The translations under genes and the position numbers were made by a program. Positions 16,747 through 25,299 of a stretch of 64,000 nt of DNA are shown piece after piece. The notes beneath the pieces were generated by a model. It saw only the letters and a list, made by a program, of their open reading frames with translations, ran no database searches and had not been told where the DNA came from. The first letter of the stretch is position 1. Each line of letters begins with the position of its first letter. The stretch spans positions 558,001 through 622,000 of the forward strand of contig NZ_WHUV01000003.1 in NCBI RefSeq assembly GCF_009380155.1. The letters run 5' to 3'. This stretch comes from Pseudomonas piscis. Lineage in GTDB: Bacteria > Pseudomonadota > Gammaproteobacteria > Pseudomonadales > Pseudomonadaceae.

Positions 16747-18066
16747 ATGTTTAACCTACATCACAAGGCTGACCTGCTGGAAATCGAGCGTTTCAACTGC
16801 GCCTTGAGCGAAGCCAACGGCAAGTTGGCGGCCATCAGTCGTTCCATGGCGATGATCGAGTTTTCCCCCGATGGAGTCATCCTCGACGCCAACGAGAACT
16901 TCTGCCAGGTCATGGGTTATTCCGTCGAGGAAATACGCGGCAAGCATCACCGGATTTTCTGCGAAGAAGAGTTCTACCGCAGCGAGGACTACAACAAGCT
17001 GTGGCGCGACCTGGCCCGGGGCGAACCGATCAGCGACACTTTCGTGCGGCTGAACAAGAAGGGCGAGGAGATCTGGCTCGAAGCCAGCTACATGCCGGTG
17101 TTCGACGCCAATCGCCAGGTGAGGAGCGTGATCAAGGTCGCCTCTGATATTTCCGACCGGATCCACCTGGAGCACGAGAACCAGAGCCTGCTCAACGCCA
17201 TCGGTCGCTCCATGGCGATCATCGAGTTCAGCCCGGACGGCCGGATCATCACGGCCAACGACAACTTCCTCAAGACCATGCAGTACTCCCTCGCCGAGAT
17301 CGTCGGCCAGCACCACAGCATGTTCTGCCACCGGGCCGAATCCGAGTCCGCCGAGTACAAGCAGTTCTGGGCCTCCCTGAACCGTGGCGAGTACCACTCC
17401 CATCGCTTCGAACGGGAGAACAAGTACGGCCAGACGGTGTTCCTCGAGGCCTCCTACAACCCGCTGTTCGATGCCAAGGGCCGGCTGTACAAGGTGGTCA
17501 AGTTCGCCAGCGACATCACCCAGCAGATGACCACCTTGCAGTCCGCCGCAGAATCGGCCCATAGCACTTCGGTACAGAACGACGCCTGCGCGCAGAAAGG
17601 TTCGGAGGTGGTGCAGCAGACGGTGGGGATCATCCAGCAGATCTCCCGCGATCTGAACGAAGCGGCGCTCAGTATCGATGCGGTGAGCAAGCAGTCGGAG
17701 ATCATCGGCACCATCGTCCAGACCATCCGCGGGATCGCCGACCAGACCAACCTGCTGGCGCTCAATGCCGCCATCGAGGCTGCCCGGGCCGGAGAGCATG
17801 GGCGAGGTTTCGCGGTGGTGGCGGACGAGGTGCGCAGCCTGGCGGCCCGTACCAGCCAGGCGACGGTGGAGATCGTCGAGGTGGTGCGCAAGAACCACGA
17901 CCTGTCCAAGAGCGCGGTCACCAGCATGCAATCGAGCCTGAGCCGCACCGGGCTGGGCGTCGAGCTGGCGAACGAGGCGGGGGAAGTGATCCTGGAGATC
18001 CAGCAGGGCTCGCGGCATGTGGTGGATGCCATCAGCCAGTTCAATACATCCCTGCAATTGCAGTAG
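16747..18066 (+). CDS. Soluble PAS-PAS methyl-accepting chemotaxis protein (BdlA-like)
   Basis: 439-aa cytoplasmic chemoreceptor. Two PAS domains (about residues 30-135 and 150-260), each with the pattern IEFSPDG...ANENF/ANDNF, are followed by a signalling domain with the conserved hairpin NLLALNAAIEAARAGEHGRG near residue 340. There are no membrane segments. This layout matches BdlA of P. aeruginosa, which controls biofilm dispersal, and Aer-2-like sensors; the C-terminal signalling part is short, as in BdlA. I leave the symbol empty because several paralogues share this layout. It stands alone, with a 535-bp leader before it and a terminator after it. Confidence 0.88.
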   Translation: MFNLHHKADLLEIERFNCALSEANGKLAAISRSMAMIEFSPDGVILDANENFCQVMGYSVEEIRGKHHRIFCEEEFYRSEDYNKLWRDLARGEPISDTFVRLNKKGEEIWLEASYMPVFDANRQVRSVIKVASDISDRIHLEHENQSLLNAIGRSMAIIEFSPDGRIITANDNFLKTMQYSLAEIVGQHHSMFCHRAESESAEYKQFWASLNRGEYHSHRFERENKYGQTVFLEASYNPLFDAKGRLYKVVKFASDITQQMTTLQSAAESAHSTSVQNDACAQKGSEVVQQTVGIIQQISRDLNEAALSIDAVSKQSEIIGTIVQTIRGIADQTNLLALNAAIEAARAGEHGRGFAVVADEVRSLAARTSQATVEIVEVVRKNHDLSKSAVTSMQSSLSRTGLGVELANEAGEVILEIQQGSRHVVDAISQFNTSLQLQ

Positions 18067-18082
18067 CCGGCCAGGTACGAAA

Positions 18083-18105
18083 AAGGGTTCCCGATGGGAA
18101 CCCTT
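18083..18105. terminator. Terminator between the chemoreceptor and the convergent hypothetical gene
   Basis: A perfect 10-bp stem (18083-18092 with 18096-18105) with a GAT loop, flanked by A-rich sequence on the left and TTGTT on the right. It can serve both directions. Confidence 0.8.
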
Positions 18106-18135
18106 GTTCATTATCCGACCTTGCGTTGCCAGTCT

Positions 18136-18651
18136 TTACAGCGACGCGAGGAACTTCTCTTCCAGCGGCTTCACGCTGTCCTTGGACTGCTGCTGTTCTT
18201 CCTTGGTCAGTTTCACCTTGTCTTGCATGCGCTGGGTGATTTCCTGGTTGATCGCCATCTGGCGCTCCGGCGGCAGGTTCTTCAGGTCTTCCTCGGTCAG
18301 CCCCAGCTCCTTGAGGATGTTGTCGCGCAGGCGCTGCTCGGGGCTTTTGCTCATGTAGTCCTTGAAATCGGACAGGGCATCGCTCTGGGTCGCGCTGTTG
18401 GCCTGTGGCGTATTGGCGGTCGGTGGCGTGGCTTGTTGCAGCAGGACGCGGGTCTTGGCGAAGGCGGCGTTGACGTTGTCGTCGACGTTGTTGACCTGCT
18501 GCTGGTTGGACTGGGTTGCCGGGACGGTCACCGATTGTTGCGCTTGTTGCAGCATGCCGCTGTACAACGCACTGGCGGCGGCCGTGGTCGGGTCCATGTC
18601 GGTGCGCGCAGTAGGCTGCACTGAAACGGATGTCTGGGCGTTAACGAACAT
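18136..18651 (-). CDS. Conserved hypothetical protein, Gln-rich
   Basis: 171-aa protein of unknown function. The N-terminal half is low-complexity, rich in Gln, Thr, Ala and Asn; the C-terminal half (about residues 95-165) is charged and helical, with SDFKDYMSKSPEQRLRDNIL then KELGLTEEDLKNLPPERQM. No signal peptide is evident. The pattern resembles small Pseudomonas orphan proteins with a C-terminal LGLTEEDL motif that I have seen annotated only as hypothetical. It is monocistronic and converges on the chemoreceptor gene. Confidence 0.75.
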   Translation of the reverse strand: MFVNAQTSVSVQPTARTDMDPTTAAASALYSGMLQQAQQSVTVPATQSNQQQVNNVDDNVNAAFAKTRVLLQQATPPTANTPQANSATQSDALSDFKDYMSKSPEQRLRDNILKELGLTEEDLKNLPPERQMAINQEITQRMQDKVKLTKEEQQQSKDSVKPLEEKFLASL

Positions 18652-18831
18652 GATCGAGAACCTGTGTAAGGGAACCAGGCCAAAAATTTAGCAAATTCCA
18701 TGCCCACGATCAGGTCCTTGTAAATCAAGGGGTTGTGGCCGGGGGCAGGCCCGAGAAGGCAGAAAGCGGACAGTTCTTGCCGCTTCCTGGCAATAACCGG
18801 CTTGGCCGGCTTGCCAGGGTCGGGGACTGGC

Positions 18832-19572
18832 TCAATAGGTGATGGCGATGCCGAAGTCTTGCTGGAAGGCATCATCCACCGGTTCATAACCCAGGACACG
18901 CCGTGTTTCGCTCAGATCCAGGCGCTTGAAGCGGTTGTTGGAAATGCCATGGCCGATGAAGTGCCGGATTCCTGGCGTTTGTACCGCGCGCTGCAGCAGT
19001 TGTACGGCATCCCGTGGGCTGAGCCAGGCGCTGAGGTCGCGGGTGGTGGTCAGTTCATGCTGGTCGGGGAACTCAAAGGCACCGATGCGCAAGGCGATGC
19101 ACGACAGTCCCTTGCCGGCATAGAACCCGCACAGCGCCTCGCCGTAGCACTTGCTCACGCCGTACAGGTTGGCCGGCATCACGGGCATGTTCGTGTCGAT
19201 CTGCCGATCCACGGGGTAGCCTTCGATGGTCTGGGCACTGCTGGCGAACACCAGGCGCTGGCAGCCGGCGTTAGCTGCCGCCTCGAACAGGTAGGTGGTG
19301 GCGAGGATGTTGTTGGGGAGCAACTCGTCGAAGCCGGCCTGGGCATGGGGAATCCCGGCCAGGTGCACGATGACGTCGATGCCGGCCAGCAATTGCTCGA
19401 TGGCCTGCGGGTCGTTCAGGTCCAGGCGCACGAAGCGGTGGGGAGCAGGAACCTCGAAGGTCGGTTCCAGCCGATCGGTGAGGGTGAAGCGGTAGCGCTC
19501 CAGGCTGCCCTGGAAAAATACCTTGCCTATCCGGCCGCAGGCGCCAGTCAGCAGTACGTTGAGTCTGTCCAT
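18832..19572 (-). CDS. NAD(P)-dependent epimerase/dehydratase family oxidoreductase
   Basis: 246-aa extended short-chain dehydrogenase. The nucleotide-binding motif is LLTGACGRIGK (residues 7-17), the active-site Ser is in VFASSAQT and the catalytic pair is in YGVSK. Length and the GACGRIG/IVHLAG pattern resemble uronate dehydrogenases (Udh) that oxidise hexuronates, but I cannot confirm substrate residues. It lies 31 bp downstream of a GST-family gene on the same strand and is probably cotranscribed. Confidence 0.83.
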   Translation of the reverse strand: MDRLNVLLTGACGRIGKVFFQGSLERYRFTLTDRLEPTFEVPAPHRFVRLDLNDPQAIEQLLAGIDVIVHLAGIPHAQAGFDELLPNNILATTYLFEAAANAGCQRLVFASSAQTIEGYPVDRQIDTNMPVMPANLYGVSKCYGEALCGFYAGKGLSCIALRIGAFEFPDQHELTTTRDLSAWLSPRDAVQLLQRAVQTPGIRHFIGHGISNNRFKRLDLSETRRVLGYEPVDDAFQQDFGIAITY

Positions 19573-19603
19573 GTCGTACTTCCAGTGATTGAGTGAGGCT
19601 GGG

Positions 19604-20236
19604 TCAAGGCGTGCCGTTGCGCCCGTGCAACAGGAAACCCGGGCGCTGGCTCAGGCGTTCGTAGTAGGCCGCCACGGCGGGGAAGTCCGGGTGCTCCATG
19701 GGAGTCATTCGCCAGCGATTGACCGACAGCCCGAGGACGATATCCGCCAGGCTGAAATCATCGCCGGCGGCATAGGCCTGGGTGCGGGCCAGTTGCTGTT
19801 CGAGGATCTGCATCTTGGCATTCCAGGCCAGCAGGCTGGCCCCCAGGCGCCGGCTGTCCTGGCAGTCGGGGTGTTGGCGCACCAGGCCCATGAATGCATA
19901 GCTCCAGGACGGGTTGAGCTCCGTGGCCTGCCAGTCCATCCATTGCTCCACCAGGGCCCTGGCCCGCGGAGCGATCGGCAGCAGGCCGCTGCCCGGATGC
20001 AGGTTGGCCAGGTAGCGGCAGATGCTGTTGGACTCCCACAGGACGCCGGCGTCGTCGATCAGCACCGGGACCTGGGCATTGGGATTGAGGGCAAGGAATT
20101 CAGGGGTGTGGGTGGAGCGAAAGCCGCTGCCCCAGTCTTCCTGTTGATAGGGCAAGCCAAGTTCCTCGCAGGTCCACAAGACTTTCCTGACGTTGATGGA
20201 CGAGGCTTTACCGAGAATTCTGCAGGGGGTTCCCAT
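19604..20236 (-). CDS. Glutathione S-transferase family protein
   Basis: 210-aa GST. The N-terminal thioredoxin-like domain starts with ILGKASSINVRKVLWTCEEL, a serine-type GST active-site region, and the glutathione-binding loop is WESNSICRYLA; an all-helical domain follows. Preceded by AAGGAAG. First gene of a two-gene unit with the epimerase-like gene, which suggests shared metabolism of a conjugated or sugar-derived substrate (inference). Confidence 0.88.
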   Translation of the reverse strand: MGTPCRILGKASSINVRKVLWTCEELGLPYQQEDWGSGFRSTHTPEFLALNPNAQVPVLIDDAGVLWESNSICRYLANLHPGSGLLPIAPRARALVEQWMDWQATELNPSWSYAFMGLVRQHPDCQDSRRLGASLLAWNAKMQILEQQLARTQAYAAGDDFSLADIVLGLSVNRWRMTPMEHPDFPAVAAYYERLSQRPGFLLHGRNGTP

Positions 20237-20334
20237 GACGCTTCCTTGTTCTTGGTTCTGGCAGGTCCTGGGAATCTAACAGCGTCGCGCCGGCGCCGCG
20301 ACGGGCAATTTACCCGGCGCAACGCTGGCGGTTT

Positions 20335-20766
20335 TCAGGCCGGGTCGGGCAGCGCCGAGGCGGGCAGGCCGAAGACCCGGTCGAACAACCAGTTGAAGGC
20401 GAAGGTGTAGCACGGGATGAACAGGATCAGCGCCAGGTCCAGCAGGAAGGCCTGTACCAGGCTGATGTCCATCCACCAGGCGATCAGCGGGATCAGGAAC
20501 ACGATCAGCGTCAGCTGGAAGCCCACGGCATGGGCGATGCGCCGCTTGACGGTCCGGGTCCGCGAGACCTGACGACTTTCCCAACGCTCGAACAGGCTGG
20601 TGTAGATGAAGTTCCAGGTCACGGCGATGCTGGTGATGATCACGGCCAGCGGGCCGGTACTGGTGGGCGAGGTGCCGGACAGCAGGGCCAGGCCCAGGGC
20701 CGAGAAGGTCATGCCGAATACTTCGAACAGCGAGACATAGACCAGTTTGCGTTTCACGCCTTGCAT
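20335..20766 (-). CDS. PACE efflux transporter
   Basis: 143-aa inner-membrane protein with two tandem PACE (bacterial transmembrane pair) repeats: residues 1-70 beginning KRKLVYVSLFEVFGM, and residues 75-140. There are four hydrophobic helices, with the conserved WNFIYTSLFERWE and FNWLFDRVFG motifs, one per repeat. The family includes AceI, a chlorhexidine/short-chain diamine exporter. AAGGA precedes the ATG. Divergent from a LysR gene; a 12-bp palindrome at 20831 lies between them. A second PACE/LysR pair occurs at 41578-42955. Confidence 0.9.
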   Translation of the reverse strand: MQGVKRKLVYVSLFEVFGMTFSALGLALLSGTSPTSTGPLAVIITSIAVTWNFIYTSLFERWESRQVSRTRTVKRRIAHAVGFQLTLIVFLIPLIAWWMDISLVQAFLLDLALILFIPCYTFAFNWLFDRVFGLPASALPDPA

Positions 20767-20830
20767 GGGAGTTCCTTGGTGAAAAAGGGGGGGAAGCCAG
20801 CCTGGAGCTGGTGAAGTGCGCAGAAGATAG

Positions 20831-20842
20831 CTTCAATTGAAG
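20831..20842. promoter_or_regulatory. Palindrome CTTCAATTGAAG, probable LysR operator
   Basis: A perfect 12-bp palindrome lies between the divergent PACE gene (start 20766) and LysR gene (start 20890). Position and symmetry fit a LysR binding site controlling both; this is inference. Confidence 0.5.
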
Positions 20843-20889
20843 TGACAGAAAAAGTCGGAAGCTTTCAGTATTTCTGATAGGTTGGGGCG

Positions 20890-21807
20890 ATGAATTTTTC
20901 CAGCGACAGCATCCAGTTGTTTCTTGCCGTGCTCGAGCGCGGCTCCTTTTCCGCCGCCGCCCGGTTCCTGGGCAAGGTGCCCTCGGCAGTCAGCATGGGG
21001 ATCGCCAACCTCGAGGCCGAACTGGGTTATGCCTTGTTCGATCGCAGCCATCGCGAGCCGGTGCCGACGCCGCTGGCCTTGGCCCTGGCGCCCCATGCGC
21101 GCTTGATCGCCGATCAGCTGCGACAGTTGCAGGTACATGCCGTCGAGCTGTCCCTGGGCCTGGAAAGCAAGCTGGCGGTGGCGGTGGTGGACGATATCGA
21201 CAAGCAGCGAGTGCTGGCGGCGATCAAGCTGATTGCCGAGCGTTACCCGTTGCTGGAGGTGGAAGTGCTCAGTGCGCCGCAGGACGATGTGCTGCAGTTG
21301 CTGCACAGCGGGCGGGTCAGTGTCGCGGTGGCATTCGCCGGCTTGAGCGTCAACGCCCTGGAATACTTCCAGTACGTGGGCAGCGAGCGCATGACGGCCT
21401 GTATTGCCGCCCGGCATCCGCTGTTCCAGGCTAGCGACGGCAGCCTGTACCTGGAGGACCTGATCCAGGTACGCCAGGTGGTGGTGGCCAGCCGCGACTT
21501 GCCCATCAGTGATACCCGGCCCCTGGTGGGCGAATCCCGCTGGCGCACCGACAGCCTGGCCATGGCCTTGCACATGGTGGAAGCGGGGATCGGCTGGGGC
21601 AACTTCCCGCTGTCGGTGTTGCGCCCGCTATTCGCGGCCGGGCGTCTGCAGCGCCTGCGTTTCAAGAACATCGACAACGGCCTGACCTTGCCGGTGCATG
21701 CGGTGTGGCTCAAGAGCCAAGCGTTGCAGAAAGGCGCCCTGGCCCTGGTGCAACTGCTCAGCGGCCAGGACCCGGCGCTCGATAGCCCGCCTGTGCCGGT
21801 GGCGTAA
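20890..21807 (+). CDS. LysR family transcriptional regulator (divergent from PACE transporter)
   Basis: 305-aa LysR-type regulator. The helix-turn-helix spans FLAVLERGSFSAAARFLGKV and PSAVSMGIANLEAELGYALF; the effector-binding domain runs from about residue 90. It resembles the LysR at 41578-42432, which is also divergent from a PACE gene, including the GSFSAAAR motif and a GWGNFP/GWAPLP segment near residue 240. It most likely activates the neighbouring exporter in response to its substrate. Confidence 0.9.
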   Translation: MNFSSDSIQLFLAVLERGSFSAAARFLGKVPSAVSMGIANLEAELGYALFDRSHREPVPTPLALALAPHARLIADQLRQLQVHAVELSLGLESKLAVAVVDDIDKQRVLAAIKLIAERYPLLEVEVLSAPQDDVLQLLHSGRVSVAVAFAGLSVNALEYFQYVGSERMTACIAARHPLFQASDGSLYLEDLIQVRQVVVASRDLPISDTRPLVGESRWRTDSLAMALHMVEAGIGWGNFPLSVLRPLFAAGRLQRLRFKNIDNGLTLPVHAVWLKSQALQKGALALVQLLSGQDPALDSPPVPVA

Positions 21808-21810
21808 TGC

Positions 21811-22740
21811 TCAGTCCCGAGCCTGTTCCCGCAGCCAGTGCAACAGTAACCCTGCCGGCGAGTCGGCATCGATGGGGCCTGGCGACAGCAGGTAGTAGGC
21901 GCTGCCGTCGGCGATGAAGTCGAAGGGGGCGCACAAGAGCCCACTGGCCAGGTCGTCGCGTACCAGTTGCCAGGGCGCGATGGCCAGTCCCAGTCCCGCC
22001 ACGGCCGCTTGCAGGCTGAAGTAGAAATGCTCGAACCCTTGCTCCTGTGGTGCGGGGCTATCAGCTAGCTGCTGCAATTGCAGCCACTGCTGCCAGGCCG
22101 TCGGCCGGGTGGCGCTGTGCAGGCGCGGGGCGTGTCCGGCCAGTCGCGGTCGATCTTCTGTCTGTGGCGCCCAGTCTGCCTGGTGCTGCGGGCGGCACAC
22201 CGGGCCGATGCGTTCATCGAACAACCAGTGGGCCTGGGTTTCGCTGTTCCAGGTGAAGTCGTTGCGGCGGATCGCCAGGTCGATCCCGGCATTGAAGGAG
22301 AAGGGGCCGCCACCGGCCAGCAGTTGGATCGACACCTGCGGATATGCCGCCTGGAATTGCGGCAGCCGGGGGATCAACCAACGCATCAGCAGGGTGGGTT
22401 CGCAGGACAACACCAAAGGCCCCAGGGCCTGGGCGCTGCGCAGGCGAACGGCAGTGTGCTCGACCAGGTCCAGGGCCTGGCTCACGCTATGCAGCAGCTC
22501 GCTGCCGGCGGCGGTGAGGAATACCCGGTGGCTGCGACGCTCGAACAGCGGCGTGCCCAGGTCTTCTTCCAGGGCTCGTACGGCGCGGCTGATGGCGCCG
22601 TGGGTCAGGTGCAGGACGGCACCGGCACGGGTGAAGCTTTCCAGGCGCGCCGCGGCCTCGAAGCAGCGCAGGGCTCCCAGTGGCGGCAGGCGGCGACGTA
22701 ATGACTGTGAGTTTTTATCACCGTAAGTGTCAGTTTTCAT
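21811..22740 (-). CDS. LysR family transcriptional regulator (GcvA-like)
   Basis: 309-aa LysR protein of the GcvA/AmpR type, marked by LPPLGALRCFEAAARLESFT then LTHGAISRAVRALEEDLGTPL. The ATG at 22740 is preferred; an open stretch further upstream has no start with a good ribosome site. It is divergent from a LysE-type exporter (start 22807), the usual arrangement for a regulator of amino-acid or metabolite export. Its end is three bases from the previous LysR stop, so the two genes converge. Confidence 0.88.
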   Translation of the reverse strand: MKTDTYGDKNSQSLRRRLPPLGALRCFEAAARLESFTRAGAVLHLTHGAISRAVRALEEDLGTPLFERRSHRVFLTAAGSELLHSVSQALDLVEHTAVRLRSAQALGPLVLSCEPTLLMRWLIPRLPQFQAAYPQVSIQLLAGGGPFSFNAGIDLAIRRNDFTWNSETQAHWLFDERIGPVCRPQHQADWAPQTEDRPRLAGHAPRLHSATRPTAWQQWLQLQQLADSPAPQEQGFEHFYFSLQAAVAGLGLAIAPWQLVRDDLASGLLCAPFDFIADGSAYYLLSPGPIDADSPAGLLLHWLREQARD

Positions 22741-22806
22741 CGTTGGCTGTTTCCGTGGCGGTCCCCATACAGTAGCGCCTGATTCTATAACCAAGGCGTA
22801 GCTGTC

Positions 22807-23427
22807 GTGACCCAACTGTTAGTCGTACTCACCATTACCATGCTCGCGGTGCTCAGCCCCGGAGCCGATTTCGCCCTGGTCACCCGCAACAGCCTGATGC
22901 TTTCGCGGCGCCACGGCGTGCTCACCGCCCTGGGCATCGGGCTGGGGGTCATGCTGCATATCGGCTACAGCTTGCTGGGGGTAGGGGTGCTGCTGCAGCA
23001 GTCGCTGCTGTGGTTCACGGTGCTGAAGAGCGCCGGGGCGATGTACCTCATCTACCTGGGCTACAAGCTGCTGCGCAGCCCGGCGTCGGCTGGGCAGGAG
23101 ACGCTGGCGCAGGGCCAGGCGATGTCCGGCTGGGCGGCCCTGCGCAGTGGCCTGCTGACCAATGCGCTGAATCCGAAGACCATGATTTTCGTCCTCAGCC
23201 TGTTCATGCAGGTGATCGAGCCGGGAACCCGCTTGCCGGTGCAACTGGGCTACGGCGCGATCATCGTCCTGGCCCATGTGCTGTGGTTCGTGGCGGTGGC
23301 GCTGTTCTTCTCGGCGCCGGCCATCGCTGGCCGGCTGCTGGCCTACAAGCGCCGGATCGATCAGCTGTTCGGCGTGGTGCTGGTGGGCTTCGGCCTGTTG
23401 CTCGGTGCCCTGGGCCTGCGGCCCTGA
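22807..23427 (+). CDS. LysE family translocator
   Basis: 206-aa inner-membrane exporter of the LysE/RhtB family with about six hydrophobic helices and the signature SPGADFALVTRNSLMLSRRHG near residue 20, plus NALNPKTMIFVLSLF mid-protein. It exports amino acids or related metabolites; substrate unknown. The start codon is GTG with AAGG eleven bases upstream. Divergent from the GcvA-like regulator. It ends seven bases from the convergent gntR stop. Confidence 0.88.
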   Translation: MTQLLVVLTITMLAVLSPGADFALVTRNSLMLSRRHGVLTALGIGLGVMLHIGYSLLGVGVLLQQSLLWFTVLKSAGAMYLIYLGYKLLRSPASAGQETLAQGQAMSGWAALRSGLLTNALNPKTMIFVLSLFMQVIEPGTRLPVQLGYGAIIVLAHVLWFVAVALFFSAPAIAGRLLAYKRRIDQLFGVVLVGFGLLLGALGLRP

Positions 23428-23433
23428 GGCGCC

Positions 23434-24465
23434 TCAGGTGCTTTCGCGGACCCTTAGCTCGAAGCCCATGTCCACCACCGGTTCGGCCACGCTGTTACCG
23501 GCCAAGAGGGTCAGCATCTGCTCGGCGGCGCGCCGGCCTATGGCTTCCCGTGGGGTGCTGATGCTGCTCAGGCGCGGCACCATGTATTCCGAGGACGGCA
23601 GGTCGTTGAAGCCCAGCACCGCCACCTGCTCGGGAACCTTGATGCCGCAGCGCATGGCTTCCAGCAGGGCGCCCTGGGCCAGGTCGTCGTTGCCGAAGAA
23701 GATCGCGTCCACCTGGGGCTGGTTCTGCATCAGTTGCAGGAACAACTCGCCGCCCAGGCCCACGGAGGAGGGGCGTGGGGTCAGCAGTTCCAGGTCCGGG
23801 TTGTACAACCCGGCAGCCTGCAGGGCCCGGCGGAAGCCTTCGCCGCGCAGCAGGGTGCGCTGGTCCAGTTGTGCGCCGATGTAGGCCAGGTGCCGGCGCC
23901 CGCGGGAGATCAGGTGCTGGGCGGCGGTCTCCCCGGCGCTGAGCTGCGAGAAGCCCACGCAGTTGATCCCGGATGCGCTGTCCAGGTCCATCATGTAGAC
24001 GCAGGGAATGTTGTTCGCCTCGATCATCCGCCGGGCGCTTTCAGTGCGGTCGAAGCCGGTCAGCAGCAAACCCCGGGGCTGGTAGGTCATGTAGTTGCGC
24101 AGCAGGTTCTCTTCTTCGTCCCGGGAATAGTGGTAGTTGCCGATCAGCACTTCGAAGCCCTTGGGCCGCAGGACCTGGTGGATGGCTTCCAGGGTTTCGA
24201 TGAACAGCAGGTTCGACAGCGACGGCACCAGTACCACCACCGACTGGCTCTGGGCCGAGGCCAGGGCGCGGGCGGCGGAGTTGACCACGTAGTTCAGCTC
24301 CAGCGCCGCCTTCTGCACTTTTTCCACCAGTTCGGTGGCCACGCTGCTGACGCCGCGCAGCGCCCTGGAAGCGGTGATCGGGCTGACGCCAGCCAGGCGT
24401 GCGACTTCGTTGAGGGTTGGGCGGCCCGTGGTACGGGAATTTTTATCGTTCTTCTGGGTGGTCAT
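23434..24465 (-). CDS. gntR: LacI family gluconate-operon repressor GntR
   Basis: 343-aa LacI-type regulator. The N-terminal helix-turn-helix is PTLNEVARLAGVSPITASRA with the hinge helix following; a periplasmic-binding-like sugar domain spans residues 70-340. Identity as GntR rests on its position divergent from gntK-gntP and on an operator copy in front of each of these genes. It should repress gluconate uptake and phosphorylation until gluconate (or a derivative) binds, and should also control itself. The ATG at 24465 is chosen over a weak in-frame start five codons upstream. Confidence 0.92.
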   Translation of the reverse strand: MTTQKNDKNSRTTGRPTLNEVARLAGVSPITASRALRGVSSVATELVEKVQKAALELNYVVNSAARALASAQSQSVVVLVPSLSNLLFIETLEAIHQVLRPKGFEVLIGNYHYSRDEEENLLRNYMTYQPRGLLLTGFDRTESARRMIEANNIPCVYMMDLDSASGINCVGFSQLSAGETAAQHLISRGRRHLAYIGAQLDQRTLLRGEGFRRALQAAGLYNPDLELLTPRPSSVGLGGELFLQLMQNQPQVDAIFFGNDDLAQGALLEAMRCGIKVPEQVAVLGFNDLPSSEYMVPRLSSISTPREAIGRRAAEQMLTLLAGNSVAEPVVDMGFELRVREST

Positions 24466-24499
24466 CAGACGGCTTGCCAAACAAAATTCAAGTCACTAA

Positions 24500-24508
24500 G
24501 GTAGCGCT
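24500..24508. promoter_or_regulatory. GntR operator 1 (gntR promoter)
   Basis: Core GGTAGCGCT within AAGGTAGCGCTGTCC, 35 bp upstream of the gntR start. The same motif recurs at 24653 and 25233, so it is taken as the GntR operator; here it would give autoregulation. Confidence 0.7.
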
Positions 24509-24652
24509 GTCCTAAAACAGCTGCAATGCGTGAGCGAGGTGTGCCTGACTCCTCGCTCTTTGGTTTTGGCGGACTATATACGCGGCAACCCACAAAAATG
24601 ACAAGAAGGCGTCGGCAGACACTGTTTTTGTACTAGAACTAGAACTAGCGAA

Positions 24653-24661
24653 GGTAGCGCT
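24653..24661. promoter_or_regulatory. GntR operator 2 (gntK promoter)
   Basis: Core GGTAGCGCT within AAGGTAGCGCTGTC, 22 bp before the gntK ATG and directly after an ACTAGA repeat. Second copy of the operator motif. Confidence 0.72.
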
Positions 24662-24682
24662 GTCTGCGCGCTGAGGTCTTAT

Positions 24683-25216
24683 ATGAGTCAACCTATTACC
24701 GCCCTGGTCATCATGGGCGTTGCCGGCTGTGGCAAATCCAGCGTCAGCCAGGCCCTGTGCCAGCGCAGCGGTGCCACGGCCATTGAAGGCGATACGTTCC
24801 ACCCTGCCGCGAACATCGCCAAGATGAGTGCCGGAATCCCCCTCGACGACGACGACCGCGCCGGCTGGCTCGACAGCCTGTGCGAGGAATTGCGCCGTGC
24901 CCTGGCCGCCGGCCAGCAGCCGGTACTGACCTGCTCGGCCCTCAAGCGCCAGTATCGCGAGCGCCTGCGCGCCGCGACCCCCGGCCTGGGCTTTGTCTTC
25001 CTCGAACTGAGCCCGGAAGTCGCCGCCGACCGCGTAGCGCACCGGCCAGGGCATTTCATGCCATCGACCCTGATCGACAGCCAGTTCGCCACCCTCGAAT
25101 CCCCGGTGGGGGAACCGCTCACCCTGGCCCTGGATGCCAGCAACCTGAGCGTCCTGCGCCTGGCCGAACTGGCCCACCAATGGTGGCTGGCAAACGGCCT
25201 CGAACCTTCACGCTAA
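24683..25216 (+). CDS. gntK: Gluconokinase
   Basis: 177-aa cytoplasmic kinase that phosphorylates D-gluconate to 6-phosphogluconate, feeding the Entner-Doudoroff pathway that ends with eda. The P-loop is GVAGCGKSS (residues 12-20), and the gluconate/ATP region includes EGDTFHP and RPGHFMPSTLIDSQFATLE. Full length for the GntK family. It lies between GntR and the gluconate permease, with GntR-type operators on both sides. Confidence 0.95.
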   Translation: MSQPITALVIMGVAGCGKSSVSQALCQRSGATAIEGDTFHPAANIAKMSAGIPLDDDDRAGWLDSLCEELRRALAAGQQPVLTCSALKRQYRERLRAATPGLGFVFLELSPEVAADRVAHRPGHFMPSTLIDSQFATLESPVGEPLTLALDASNLSVLRLAELAHQWWLANGLEPSR

Positions 25217-25232
25217 GTGTCGCCTCGAAAAA

Positions 25233-25241
25233 GGTAGCGCT
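25233..25241. promoter_or_regulatory. GntR operator 3 (gntP promoter)
   Basis: Core GGTAGCGCT within AAGGTAGCGCTATCC, in the 83-bp gap between gntK and gntP. It indicates a separate GntR-controlled promoter for the permease. Confidence 0.7.
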
Positions 25242-25299
25242 ATCCACTCGGCCCTTGTTTTTAACGCTTTAATAAAAACAACAAACCGGAGGCAAACTC

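Noticed and set aside
24630..24650. Short tandem repeat ACTAGA near gntK as an attachment site or CRISPR-like repeat
   Set aside because: Only two to three copies of a six-base unit, no spacers and no integrase nearby; more likely part of the promoter region.
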